Below the pieces are notes generated by a model. The model saw nothing but the letters and a program-made list of their open reading frames with translations. It had not been told where the DNA came from and ran no database searches. From assembly GCA_026261815.1 (NCBI GenBank), contig JAMPIT010000566.1, forward strand, positions 27,925,001-27,989,000: a stretch of DNA of 64,000 nucleotides. The letters run 5' to 3'. How positions within the stretch are numbered: the stretch's first letter is position 1; every line of letters starts with the position of its first letter. The stretch comes from Monarcha castaneiventris obscurior (lineage: Eukaryota; Chordata; Aves; Passeriformes; Monarchidae). A program made the position numbers and the translations under genes. Of the stretch, positions 26,671 to 38,545 are shown piece by piece.

Positions 26671-29600
26671 AGATAGCTGCCAAGAATTTACTTTCAGTAA
26701 GTTTAGAGAAGAAGGCAGTTCTAGGACTTTTACCACTTCTTAATTAATTGCTTAAAATTAAGCAGATTTATTTTACCTACCTCTACTATGAGGAGAGGAT
26801 AACATATAGATAGACATCCAAGTTGTGTAAGTTCCCAGTATACTTAATGAGATGAGCTCCCAACTAGACTTCCCCTCCCAAGTCCTCAGGAGGTGACATT
26901 GTTGCCTCATGTAGAAAGTATTCCAGTGTCAATTCAAGCTTGTAGACACAGTTAGAATCATTATATATTTGAGTAAAAATATTTTAGACAGGAACACTTA
27001 AAAAAAGGTTTGAAAATTGGTGATTTTGGGAATCACATGGAGTAATATAAATGACCAGATATTCTGTCAGAATTAAAAGGCTCTGAGAATTTATTTTCCA
27101 TTTCATTCTCACGATTTCTTATTTAAATTTTGGGCAGGTAGACTACTACCTGCATTGTCAAATTATTTAACAACCAGTTTCTATTAATTATGGTTCAAAA
27201 TCACTTTCAAAGACAAGAGGTGTAATCTTCTTTCTTTAATTTAATGTCTTAGGCAGTTTTCACAGATTCTGAAAGGTGATCCAGTCTACCCATGTCAGAT
27301 GTGAGCCTTAACCACCAGGTATAGGAAATACCAAGGAATGTTATTTACTTCCGTCTAAGGTAGAAGTAAATGAAGTAAAACAAAGCAGTGATTTCAGACA
27401 ATGCAAAGGTGACATCACGGTTCCAGAAGTGTCTTATCCACCAAAACACATTAAACTCTTGCACAGAACTCTCCACTGTTTCATGGAAAACAAAGTTTCA
27501 CCAAGCTCAGAAAACATGCGGCTGAGAATATGAGAAAAGGAAGAGTAGGCAGAAATTTAGGATAAAAAAGAGCGGAAACACAACTCAGCAGAGAATTACT
27601 GGTTCCCTCTTCCACAATGTTCAGCACAGGTGATGACCTCAGTTTCCCTCTTCTGAAGTGTACTATAACCATCACATTATTATCCACCACAACAACCAGG
27701 TCAAAAGGAGCTAGTTATAGTCCTGACATTGCCTGGCTTCTGAGGTCTCCCAAGAGATTTAGGTTCTCAGATCTTTATCCAAAACCTGCCTGTATTGAAT
27801 CTCAGAGCAGCAGGTAGGTAAGGAGGTGACATTCCACCCAGCCCCTCAACCTCCAATTAATCTTAGGTTTTGTGGTGATTCTTTCCTTCTTTCTCACAAC
27901 CTGTCTTGTTTGCAGTAAAATAAAGCAGCTTCTGTAGTTTAAGCTTGCTCAGGGGTGGAGGTGTCTAGTTATTATTCAGTGGTTTGCTTACTCCGTATAT
28001 TTCTCAGCTTCTGTTTCTCCTATAACCATTCATGTTCCCAAGCACTGAAAATATAAAAATTTTATTTTATTAGGTGCAACTTGACCTTTAGAGACTTAGC
28101 CCTGTTTTGATCCATTCATATCATGAGTCTAGATAGACTTGAACCAGATAAAGATTCTAAATCAAAGAATCAAAGAATACATCAATAAAGATTTTATGTT
28201 TCATGTTTACATGTTCAATAAAACAATAATACATAGATGCTATATAACTTTTTAATAGAGCGATCTTTCAAAAACATTAGGTAAAAGCAGGCCCATTTCT
28301 GATAACACCAACTAAAAAAAAAAAGGGAATATGCAATGACAAAAAATATCTACCTACCTACATAAAGAAAAAAAAAAAAGTGAATTGAAAAGTTGTTTCA
28401 ACTCAAATTTGCAGCAATCCCTTGCACATTTAAAAGTAGATTTTTACAAAACACTAAAATGGCTCTCTGGATGAATGAGTCTTCTATAATTGCATGCGTG
28501 GATTTAGACGTTGTTTACATTCGGGGGTTTTTTTCCCTTTTTTTCTAACAATGAATTCCCAGCACTTCTTTTATGAATATATGTGTTAATGAGACTGAAG
28601 CAGATGGGAAACATTTTGCTGGATAAGAGCCAACTGCTCAGCACCTTGCAGAATCAGGTGACAAATTAATTTATTTGGTTATTGAGCCTATCATTTTGAA
28701 AAGAAAAGCTTTATATCTTTACGTGTAGATCATCTAGTCATATTCTCTGACATAGCTGACTATGAAACAGCCTTGGAGAGAAGAAGAGAACAATTTTCCT
28801 TATGTATATTCTTGTGTCTACAATACCAAACATTTCTTGGGACCTGCCAAGCCCAACTGTCAGTTTCAACTTCTGTGTGGCACCGTTCTTTTCCTTTTGA
28901 TTAAGTTGTTACAGAGCTGTTGACATTTTTTAGTATTTAAAAGAAATAAAATAATATAATACAATCTCAGAAGTTCAGTGTATTTTAGACCAAGTCAGTA
29001 TTTTTTGGACAGGAGTTTTGCTTCCAGTTACTAATTTAAAATATTTTTCTGCAATTATCTTATGATACTCTCTGTTGTCTCTGTTCTTTTTTTGTGGTTT
29101 GTACGCAGCATAGCTGTAAAAGAAATATACAAGCCTATATAAATATTGGCAGTCTCTTTCACTGCATTTTTATGCATGATCATTCTCTCTCACTTAAACA
29201 ACTCTTAGCTCTTACGAAAAAACCCCAACAAAACAAAGCCACTAAAACACGATACAAAAGAACCCCAAAGAAATAAAATATTAAGTTATCTTTTAAAACA
29301 CTTTTTAAAAGAAGGGTGCTCGATTTCTTTTTAAGTGAATCAACTAAATTTAAGTATTTCTGTAAGGAACATAGTCTTTCTTGTTTTCCTAGTACAGTCA
29401 GTGAGATTTGAGAGCTCTCCTAGACAGAACTGCACCTGAACCAGGCTCCTGCTCTAGAGCATTCCCTGAAGGAGTCTCTTTTCCTTGCTAAATACTTACT
29501 TATTACAGAGCCTGCTGAGAAAAGGCTTCTGCTTACTTCACACCCTCACTGTTTTTCAGTCAGCCCCTGGCTATAAAGCTGCTGAAAGCCATAAAAGGGA

Positions 29601-32600
29601 TCTAAAAATGAATCATGATTCATGTTCATGGAAAGACCAACAGCTCTAATTTTATTGGACTACTGTTGTTCATACTTCAACGCTTTGGGAGACGTAAAGA
29701 ATAGAAAGACTTTCTAGTAGAACCTTAGATATATCCACAGAGAAGGTAAAAATAAAAAAGTGTGTTTCAGAGTTTTTCTATTTACTCAGCAGCCATTTAA
29801 GGGCTCAGGACCCACCTATAACTCACATGTCCTCTGTCCTGTCAGCAACCTCTTCCATGTAGTCTTGTTCCTGACTTCAGTTGAGAGACCCAAGACCTCA
29901 GCCAGAGTTCATTCACACCCACCATCTCCTTTACTTTAAAGGACAAAGTGTCATTAAATATCTTTAACATGCACTTCTCCTTGGATTATGTTAGATTACT
30001 CGTTCCATCAGTGGGATATGACCAATCCTTCACTCTTCTTGGCTAACATGGAGATCAGCTCATGTGGTTATCTATGTAAATAAAGCATCTTGGATGCACG
30101 AAAGAGGACATTCTTCAGGGCAAGATAAAGGGATAAATTGTATTTTCTACTAAATGAAGGAACATTATAAAAAACATGTCATTTTACTTCTTTCTTTTTA
30201 AGTTATAATATTCTAACAACCACAGTCAGTAGTCATAGCAGTGAAGAAGACTCACATAACCTTTCTCTGTGTTTATATAGCATGTGTTCTCACTGGTAAC
30301 TATTTAGTGTAGTTTGTTGTGTTTGAAGGCTCAGATTAGATTTTAGGACATAATCTACACTCAGTAAGTAAGGATCAATAAACATTAGACGAGAATCTAA
30401 TGTATCAATTCAATACATTAAATATATATAGATTTTGAAAAGGACATTTCTTCACTGTATTTAAATGCAATAATTCTCTTCAATTTGATTGCGAAGACAT
30501 TCATGAACAAACGAGCATGCATCAAGTTCTTATTCAAGCTTCACGAACCACTACTTTGAATAGTCAGGGCTTGGTATAAACACAGCTGCAATAGTTTTTG
30601 TTCCTCTGTTCCATGACCATAAAAAAGTTCTGTCTTCTAAAGGCACCACTGAAATCCCTACTTCCCCAAAAACTTAGTGTGCAGAGTTTGATCCTTCAAC
30701 TTTGTTTAAACATTTATGTGGGAGAAAAAAATCCACTAAAATTCAGAAGATAAGGTAGTTTATGACAAAAAAATTGCAGAACTATTCAGAATGTGCTTAG
30801 AATGCCTTTTAAAATTATTAAAATATGTGAATGCACTGATCTTTTGTACACCATACAGTATATAGAACTGGTTTTCATCAATAAGTCTACTTGTTAATAC
30901 CAGTGAGGAATGTAGTGATTCTCCCTGCACTCTCTTCAGAAACGGGCAATTGTTTTTCTTCTATTGGTTTTCAAGGTCTTTGGTAAGACATCCTTTTCTA
31001 TGAGGAAATAAATTTATGTTATTTCAGTCTATTCCAAAATAATAACCATGGTATTTGTAAAAAGTTACATACCTATCTGCATACAGAAGGCAGGCAGAGA
31101 AATAAAGAAGTGAAATTTGAGCCCAAAAAATTGTGTAGATAGGAATTAGAATCACTTAAGAAAACATATTACTACTGAGAAGCATACATAAAAATTACAT
31201 TTTCCACATTCATGCAAAGCCTAGAATTTGCTTACAAATTACCTAGATTTACACTCTCGTGAATTGTTTGAATGTTCTTATCTGAAAAATGTTCAGGAGA
31301 TTTCAAAAGAGAGGATTTAAAGAAAAATAGGAGTACCATTTAAAACAATTTAATTAGAGAATGGAAAATAAGGAAATCACTCAAACATATCTAAACACTA
31401 GTACAGGCATGATTTTAGAAAAGTTAATACAGAAGAAAATATATGCATGTATAATGTGTTGTTATTTATTTCTTCCTTCCTTTAAGAAAGCTGTTTTGAA
31501 AGTAAATTATTTATTTTTAATGGGTTCTTTGTTCTTGGCACAAACCATGTTTTCCAGATCAGACTATTTTTTAAACACACAAGGTTGTCAATCACACCAC
31601 AAGGTCTTTTACTGGGCAAGTTGGGTGTCAGTTTAGTGATAGTCACATCCACAATACCCCTGTTACAGATTTTCAGCCTTCCCTCCAGTGTACACTTACA
31701 GCTTTCCTTCAGATATTCTTGTTGCTCAGCCTCTGTCACATAAAAGCACTCAGGGTTTAAATAATTAATCAGTTACAAAAAAACCCAATAGGAGGCAATA
31801 GGCATAGTAACTTAAAGGGCATGATATTAAAAAATAAGTTTTAAAAGTATAAATTCCTAATAACTAACAATTAGAGGTCCTTTCATCTTAAGCCTTATCT
31901 CCAAATTCGGCTTCTATTCAACATGATGGTGATCTAGTTCAGATTTGGTTGTGTCTGCATTTTCTTTACCTGGCATCTGAGTATTTTCTCTGCTCCTGGC
32001 ATTCAAGTTTACTCTTTCCCATTTTACTTGTAATTTTCCTATTTTTAGAAGCCAATCATCCCGTTGTACATAACTGTCCAGCCAGTCGATGTGCAAAAAA
32101 TGCAGTGAGCTTCAGAAAATGATTATGGCACAATGTGCAATCAGACCTTGAAACCATGTCAAAGGTAACCTTCAGCCCTTTTGTCCTTAGGCAGTATGCA
32201 AGAAACGTCTGATGCTCATACATACCAAACAGTCAGTTCTGACTAAGAGGATTTGAATGTGATTCCTAGGTTAAATGGAAGAACAAAGATATATGGTATA
32301 AATAGGAGTAATACATGAAAGCAATCAACTTAAGGAAATATGACATTTCATGTCCGTGCATCAATGGGTCAAAGATTACCACTTTATGTGGCATAGGAGA
32401 TAGAATACACCAAGAGGAGCTAATGGATGAAAATATCAGTGACTTTTAAAATTTTCTCTTCTGTTTAGCACTGCAACTGGTATATGCACTATTTAACATG
32501 GTTTGAGTACTACTTTGAAAACACTACACAGAGTAAATATATGCAGTGAAATAAAGTAAGGCATAGTCAGGTCTACAGAAAAAAAAATCAATCTGTTTCA

Positions 32601-34530
32601 AGGATGTCTTTTCATTTTTTGCAAGCTTTACATTCATGGTCATTTTGATTGCATTTGAGTAAGCATCTTTTCAGGGATGTGCAAAACCTACCTGGCACCA
32701 TGAGAAGACATAAGAAATGTGACAAAGTTACAGCAGTATCTTTCAGAAAAAGTCATAGAAGAAGCAGATGATCAAAGAATCTGATTAATACATTTCAGCT
32801 CACTTCTATATCAAAGAACTACCTTTCCACAAACATGGGTTGGACAGTTTCTGGTGCTGTCATGTTTATTTTTAAAAATTTATATTTATTATATTGGAAG
32901 CATCTAAGAATGGGACTCTGATCTATTCCTTTTATGCTTTTTCAAAACTTCAGGCTCTGAAACACCGTTCCTTCTCTTGCATATGCCAGTTCTAATGCAT
33001 ATGCAGCCATAAGTAAAATGGATGAGTTTGCTGAAGTCTACAACTATGATCTGCAGAAACGGCTTTAAATCAGATCTGTGAAATGCTTTCTCTCAGTCCA
33101 GATTTGCATGTTTGCTAGAACAGGTTAAAGGAAAGAACTTTAGCTCTGATTTACTCATTGCACAGTTCAAGGCAAGTTCTCCCAGATTCCTATCCTGTGT
33201 CCTAATCTATCATTAAAAGGGAAACAGGAGAAGAAAAATTCAGGGATCAAAGATTGTTTCAGGGCTTTCATAGTCAGCAAACACTTAATATGATCTGAAA
33301 TTTCCAGACCAAGTCATGACCAAGCTATAACTCAAATTAAAGCTGAATACAACAATAAAAAGTAAAATGGACAGAGCAATTATTATTTGAAATTACTATT
33401 GTTGAAAGAATTGAGAATCAGGAGTTATGGCTTTACACAAGGCCTCCATCTTACACTTCAGGACGGAGGAACCATTTTTGTGGGTTTTTTTCCCCTGAGC
33501 TAAACAGTGAATAATGTTAAAAGGGTTCCTCAAGTACTCATCATTTTGGTTAATTCCAAATAGGGAATACTTGTTGGCATTCAGTAATTTCTTGGTCTCA
33601 CAAGATAACAAATTGTTATTTTTGCACTAGTCTTAGATGCTTCAATATTTAAAGTGCTACTTTAATGAGGAAATCTCCTATTTTACAGGACAGAAAAGAG
33701 TCAGTGCCCAAGGGAAACATCCATGCAAGAAGAAATTTCTTGTAACAGCTGCTCTTAGAAATGTTTGACCTTATTTCAACTGTAGCAAAAATTAGGGAAC
33801 TGTGTAAAACTGAAAAAAAAAGTGTAAAAGTAGCATAGGAAGAAATTAACATTCCACTCAATAGTTCTTTCTTCTCTGTTATCTTGGCAATTAGTATCAC
33901 CATTATTTTAAAGGTCAGTATTTTAATAATCACTGTATCTGCAAACCATACATTCTGCTTAGCAATATTATCTTATTTTGAAAGATAAAAATTTAAAAGA
34001 TGTTACAATTTAGGATCACAAGAGATATAAAAAAGTTAGGTTTCTTTTTAAACCAGTCTGTATTTTCCTAAAGCAATTTGCTTTTTATATACATCAGAGG
34101 ATGTTCATTAAGAAATAGCATGATTCACACCTGCAATTTCTCTGAAATTTGTATTTTCTTAATTTAAAAAAGGTATGATTGTTTAAAGTAATAAAGTCTT
34201 ATGCATTAAAAGGGACAATATTTATCTATTTCTCACTAATTTTGTAAAAAAAGATTTCGGAGTCAGATAAGCACCCGTTTTATACATAACAATTTGAAAA
34301 ATAAACTGTGTAGATTCAAGCAAATACTTAGTTTTCTGTTTAATAAGTCAACAGGATGGGAGAAAGGCAGAGAAAGATTAAAATATTTCCATTTGTATTA
34401 GAAGAGTATATTTTCTTTGCTTGGCAAAAATTGCAAACTTCTTAAACTAATTTCCTGCTGAATTAAATAATCCCATATGGTATAAAAGGTCACCTACAGA
34501 TCCATTAATTAAAAACAAAATAAATACATG
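26671..34530. other. Intronic sequence, no gene recognised
   Basis: AT-rich, with a short A/C-rich stretch at 29217-29275 and no transposon I can name. The ORFs here (up to 94 codons) lack any recognisable motif. Confidence 0.65.
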
Positions 34531-35144
34531 TGTTGGTTTTGACTGGGATAGAGTTAATTTTCTTCACAGTGGCTGGTATGGGGCTGTGGTTTGGATTTGT
34601 GCTGAACAACGGTTGATAATACAGAGATGTTTTTGCTATTGCCGAGTGGTAGTTACACAGAGCCAAGGCCTTTTCTGCCTTTTCTACTGCCACACTGGGG
34701 CGGAAGTTGGGGGTGCATGGGAGACTGGGAGGAGGCACAGTCAGGACAGGTGACCCCAACTGAACAAAGGGATATTCCAAATCATATGACACCATGATCA
34801 GTATATAAAGTGGAGGAAAGAAGGAGGAAAGAAGGAGGAAGGGGAAGGACATTTGGAATGATGGCATTTGTCTTCCCAAATAATTGTAACATGTAATGGG
34901 TCCCTGCTCTCCTGGAGATGGCTGAACATCTGCCTGCCCATGGGAAGCACTGAATTAATTCTTTGTTTTGCTTTGCTTGTGTGTATGGCTTTTGCTTTCC
35001 CTATTAAAGTTTCCCTATTAATATTTATCCCGACCCATGAGTTTTCTGTCTTTTACCCTTCCTGTTCTCTCCCTAATCTTACGGGTACAGGAGTGAATGA
35101 GTGGCTGAGAGGAACTTGGTAGCTGGCTGGATGAAACCACAACA
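34531..35144 (+). mobile_element. Solo LTR of an avian endogenous retrovirus (plus strand)
   Basis: This LTR of about 614 nt begins TGTTGGTTTTGACTGGGATA and ends ATGAAACCACAACA, giving the TG..CA ends of a retroviral LTR. The flanks are ACATG before and ACATA after, a possible 5-bp target duplication with one mismatch. Inside are a TATA box (GTATATAAAG at 34801-34810), a purine-rich GGAGGAAAGAAGGAGGAAAG stretch and a polyadenylation signal ATTAAA (35003-35008). No internal viral sequence lies on either side, so it is a solo LTR left by recombination between two LTRs. It is the best preserved of three related LTRs here. I believe it belongs to a widespread avian ERVL-like group, but the exact family is not confirmed. 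Open frames on either strand inside it are not genes. Confidence 0.85.
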
Positions 35145-36511
35145 ACATATTGAAATCCTTTTTTTCAAAGGGAATTGACTCTGTCCATAACTTTTATGTT
35201 GATCATGTAGAAGGCTTCTATAGCAGCTGTTTTCAAATACTCATTACTTATTACAGAATGTACTAGCCCAGCATTCAAGGAATGACACTTGTATTCTTGA
35301 ATTCACCATTGAACTTCTGAATGTCTATGAAGTTATCACCTCTTGCTACTTCACTACTTCTGCTCACTTTCAACATGAGTATATGCATTTTGCTCTGAGG
35401 AAGCTCAGTAAATGAACAGCTTTATCTAAAATGATGTGGTCTGATTCCTAATCCCCTGAGTGATGCACAAAGTTCACAGTTTTGCTTCAACAAACCTCTT
35501 TAAACACTTTTTTGTCTCAAAGAGTAAATTCTATTTGAAGACATTTAATAATATTCCATCTCACAACCACTAAAAAACAATAGAAGCAAATATGTGATAA
35601 GTTTTGGGGTGTCCAATGTTCAAAATTCTGAGTTTCCCCCTAAACTGTAGCTCACAATGTATTCAAAAAACTAAAAATTTATTCTTATCTATAAGCATGG
35701 CTTCCTTGATATATTTTTTTTAAGCTGAAGTTCTGACAGCACTTCCAGTACATCTCCCATATAAGTATTCCAAACTATTGTCTTGCATGCCTAGGCATGA
35801 GAGAACAGTGCAACTTCCTACCCTTTAAAAGAATCTAAGTATTCAGGATTCAATTTGCATGGACAAACTGCCTATAGTCCTTAAACCAATGTTTTGGCAT
35901 GTTTTGTAAATTTTGTAAAATGTCTCAATTGCTAAAGTACAGGTAGTTGCTTTTGGGCAACATAACCAAATTTGTTTAACGTCTGCTGGTCAGACTTGCC
36001 ACATGTAGAATGTCATAAGTGATTTTGATTGATTTTGATTGAGTATTCTATTTCAGGGAAATATCAAGAAAAAATGTAAAACAATTATTCAGAATACAAA
36101 CTTACAGCACACTGAATTGGATGTAGTTTTTTGAATACTGGTATAGTTCAAGATCATCCTGCAGATGCCCTTTACAAATTAAAAACCAGGAAAGTCAGAA
36201 AATCACAATTTGCTTAGACACATGCTGAGTCTAACTTTTGCTATTGTACTCTTCAGTACAGGAACTTTTTTTAAACTTGTCTGCTTAAATCACATTTTTA
36301 ATCAATGCTACGTGAGGTTGGTCCATGAGACCAAAGACCCTGCTCAGAATTTTTTTATGCAGTTTTGTTTTTCCTATAAGCAACAGTAAGCATGTTTCAT
36401 TTTATCAAAAAAAGGAAGATGCTCAGTTCTTTCCTAAATAAAATATATTAAATTGTAAATATGTCAAACTGTATTTGACAACATAACTAATTCTTATTTT
36501 CTCTGCCCTGC
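35145..36511. other. Intronic sequence, nothing recognised
   Basis: AT-rich spacer between the solo LTR and the next CR1. It contains a short tandem duplication of TGATTTTGAT near 36021-36043. Confidence 0.65.
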
Positions 36512-37145
36512 CAAGACAGACTTGGGGGTGCTGGTGGGTGAGAGACTGGACATGACCCAGAAATGCTTGCATCCCAGAAAGTAAATAATATCCTGGGCTG
36601 CATCAAAAGAAGTATGACCAGCAAGCTGAGGGAGGTGGTTTTGTCCCTATACTCTGGTCTCTGGTGACACTCCACCTGGAATCTCTAGCATAGGAAGGAC
36701 ATTGACCAGTTGGAGTGAATCCAGAGGAGGGCTGCAAAGTTGATCAGAGGAATGGAGCACCTCTCCTATCAGGAAAAGTTAAAGAGAATTTGGATTATTC
36801 ATCCTGGAAAAGGGAAGGCTTCCGACTGACCACAAGAAAGATAGAGAGGGACTGTTACAAGAGCATGAAGTGACAGGTCAGGTGGGAACAGTTTCAAACT
36901 GAGAGTAGGTTTAGATTAGACATTAGAAAAAAATTCTTTACTGAGGGTGGTGAAGGACTGGAAAATGTTGCCCAGAGAAGCTGTGAATGCCCCTTCTCTG
37001 GCAGTGTTCAAGGCCAGGTTGGAAGGGGCTCTGAGTAACCTGGTCTAGTGGGAGGTGTCCCTGCCTGTGGCAGAGGGGTTGGAACTAAATGATCTTTAAG
37101 GTGCCTTCCAACCCAGGCCATTCTATGAACCTATGACTATATGAT
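36512..37145 (+). mobile_element. CR1 LINE, 5'-truncated, with 3' tail (plus strand)
   Basis: The copy opens at the CR1 ORF2 C-terminal region with GACTTGGGGGTGCTGGTGGG and ATCCTGGGCTGCATCAAAAG, GAGGGAGGTGGTTTTGTCCC. It passes through CCAGAGGAGGGCTGCAAAGT, then the 3' UTR: CTGTGAATGCCCCTTCTCTG, GTGTTCAAGGCCAGGTTGGA and TGGAACTAAATGATCTTTAA. It ends GGTGCCTTCCAACCCAGGCC and ATTCTATGAACCTATGACTA, the ATTCTATG-type tail typical of CR1. It is 5'-truncated, as most CR1 copies are, and its frame is broken. Confidence 0.93.
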
Positions 37146-38254
37146 TTTTCTGACCTTGTCTTCTATTTGCTTCTTCTTATAAATAGAAAATTGCATAGGT
37201 GATTCATTAGAATTTCTAAAACAGTATCTCTCTATATATTATTTCCTTACGACATCAATTGTGTTTCCCTTGGGCAGGGTATATCAAAGTCATGCATTCT
37301 GAGTTCTGCCTTTGGGGAAAAAAATAAGAATGTGGAAAGGGTAAAATGTCACCAATTTAGAACTTCCGTGGTGACTGGTCTTTTTATGTTTCTAAACGTA
37401 TTTCCTCTTCATTGAGATGACAGAGAAGGTGTTTCCAGATATGAGAATTTTAATATATTCTCCTTTTAGGTACCATCTTTTGGCAGATACCAAGATGCAG
37501 GCAATTTGTCCTGGATGATTCAGCTATACAGCTAACTGATTACCAGACTGATATACTTCTTTGTTGGAGTGATTTGCTTCCTGTTATGATCTTTGCAAAT
37601 GACAGATTCAAGTTATTAAAATAAAAGGAAGATCTTCTCTGCAATAAGAGAAGATATTGCGTTTTAAGGAAAACAATCTTAAGGTGAAAACTGGATACCT
37701 TAAATTGAAAGGTAAAAGTCCTATTGATTTAAACAACAGGAGGATTTAATCAAGAATGTTAAAAAAATTTGTCCCATAGGTTATTGAATATATTGAATGC
37801 AGTTATGAAGAAGGAATAGTAGTTCAAAATCTGTGTTATTTTAGCAGGCATGCACAATGGATTTTTTCCTTCCCCATAAAGTTTCCCTTTCAGAACACTG
37901 TATTTGAAGTAAATCTCTGGGTTAGTTTCTCATAAGTCTTGTCCATGTGCATATCCTCTATGAAGGTCACAAGTAGTGAGGGCAAAGTATTTTTAATAAA
38001 AAAAAAAAATTGCTTAGATAGATTTATATTAAATATTTTTTTTTAGATTTTTAAAAGTGCCTAAGAGAGAAAACTTACGGAAAACTTATTGATACCTCTT
38101 GAAAAGTGGAAGGATAGCTGGATTTTATTATCTCTTATCAGACACAGGCATGACTAGCTGGCTTCAGTAGGCACTATAAAGGTGTCAGTAAAATTAACTT
38201 GCATTTCAATTGAGCCTTGACTAGAATCACAGGAAAAAATGAAGGTATATATTG
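37146..38254. other. Intronic sequence, nothing recognised
   Basis: About 1.1 kb between two plus-strand CR1 copies. No shared flanking repeat was seen that would make the two copies parts of one split insertion. Confidence 0.6.
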
Positions 38255-38545
38255 GGAGAGGATTAGCTGGAGAGCAGCCCTGCAGAAAGGGATCTGGAGA
38301 CACTGGTCAGCAGCAGGTTCAGCAGGAGTCAGCAGGCTGCCTGGGCAGCAAAGAGGGCAAACCCCATCCTGGGGTGCATCGCCGGCTGCTCAAACTGGAC
38401 AGTTATCCCACCTTAATCAGCCTCACCTTGAGTACTGTATAGTTCTGGGCCCCATGATTTAAGAATAATGTTAAAGTCCTTGAATCCACCCAGAGGATGG
38501 CATCAAAGCTGGTGTCAGGGCTCAAATATATGAGAGGATCGGTTT
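38255..38545 (+). mobile_element. CR1 LINE internal fragment, truncated at both ends (plus strand)
   Basis: Recognisable CR1 blocks in order are GATTAGCTGGAGAGCAGCCC, TGCAGAAAGGGATCTGGAGA, CTGCCTGGGCAGCAAAGAGG, GCAAACCCCATCCTGGGGTG, AATCAGCCTCACCTTGAGTA and ATCCACCCAGAGGATGGCAT. Homology fades after about 38545 with no CR1 3' UTR or tail. CR1 inserts by priming from its 3' end, so a missing 3' end means it was cut later by deletion or rearrangement. The two overlapping ORFs of 81 and 67 codons are relics of ORF2 with no intact domain. Confidence 0.85.

Noticed and set aside
34505..34879. 124-codon minus-strand ORF and 84-codon plus-strand ORF
   Set aside because: They lie inside a noncoding LTR and are chance frames.
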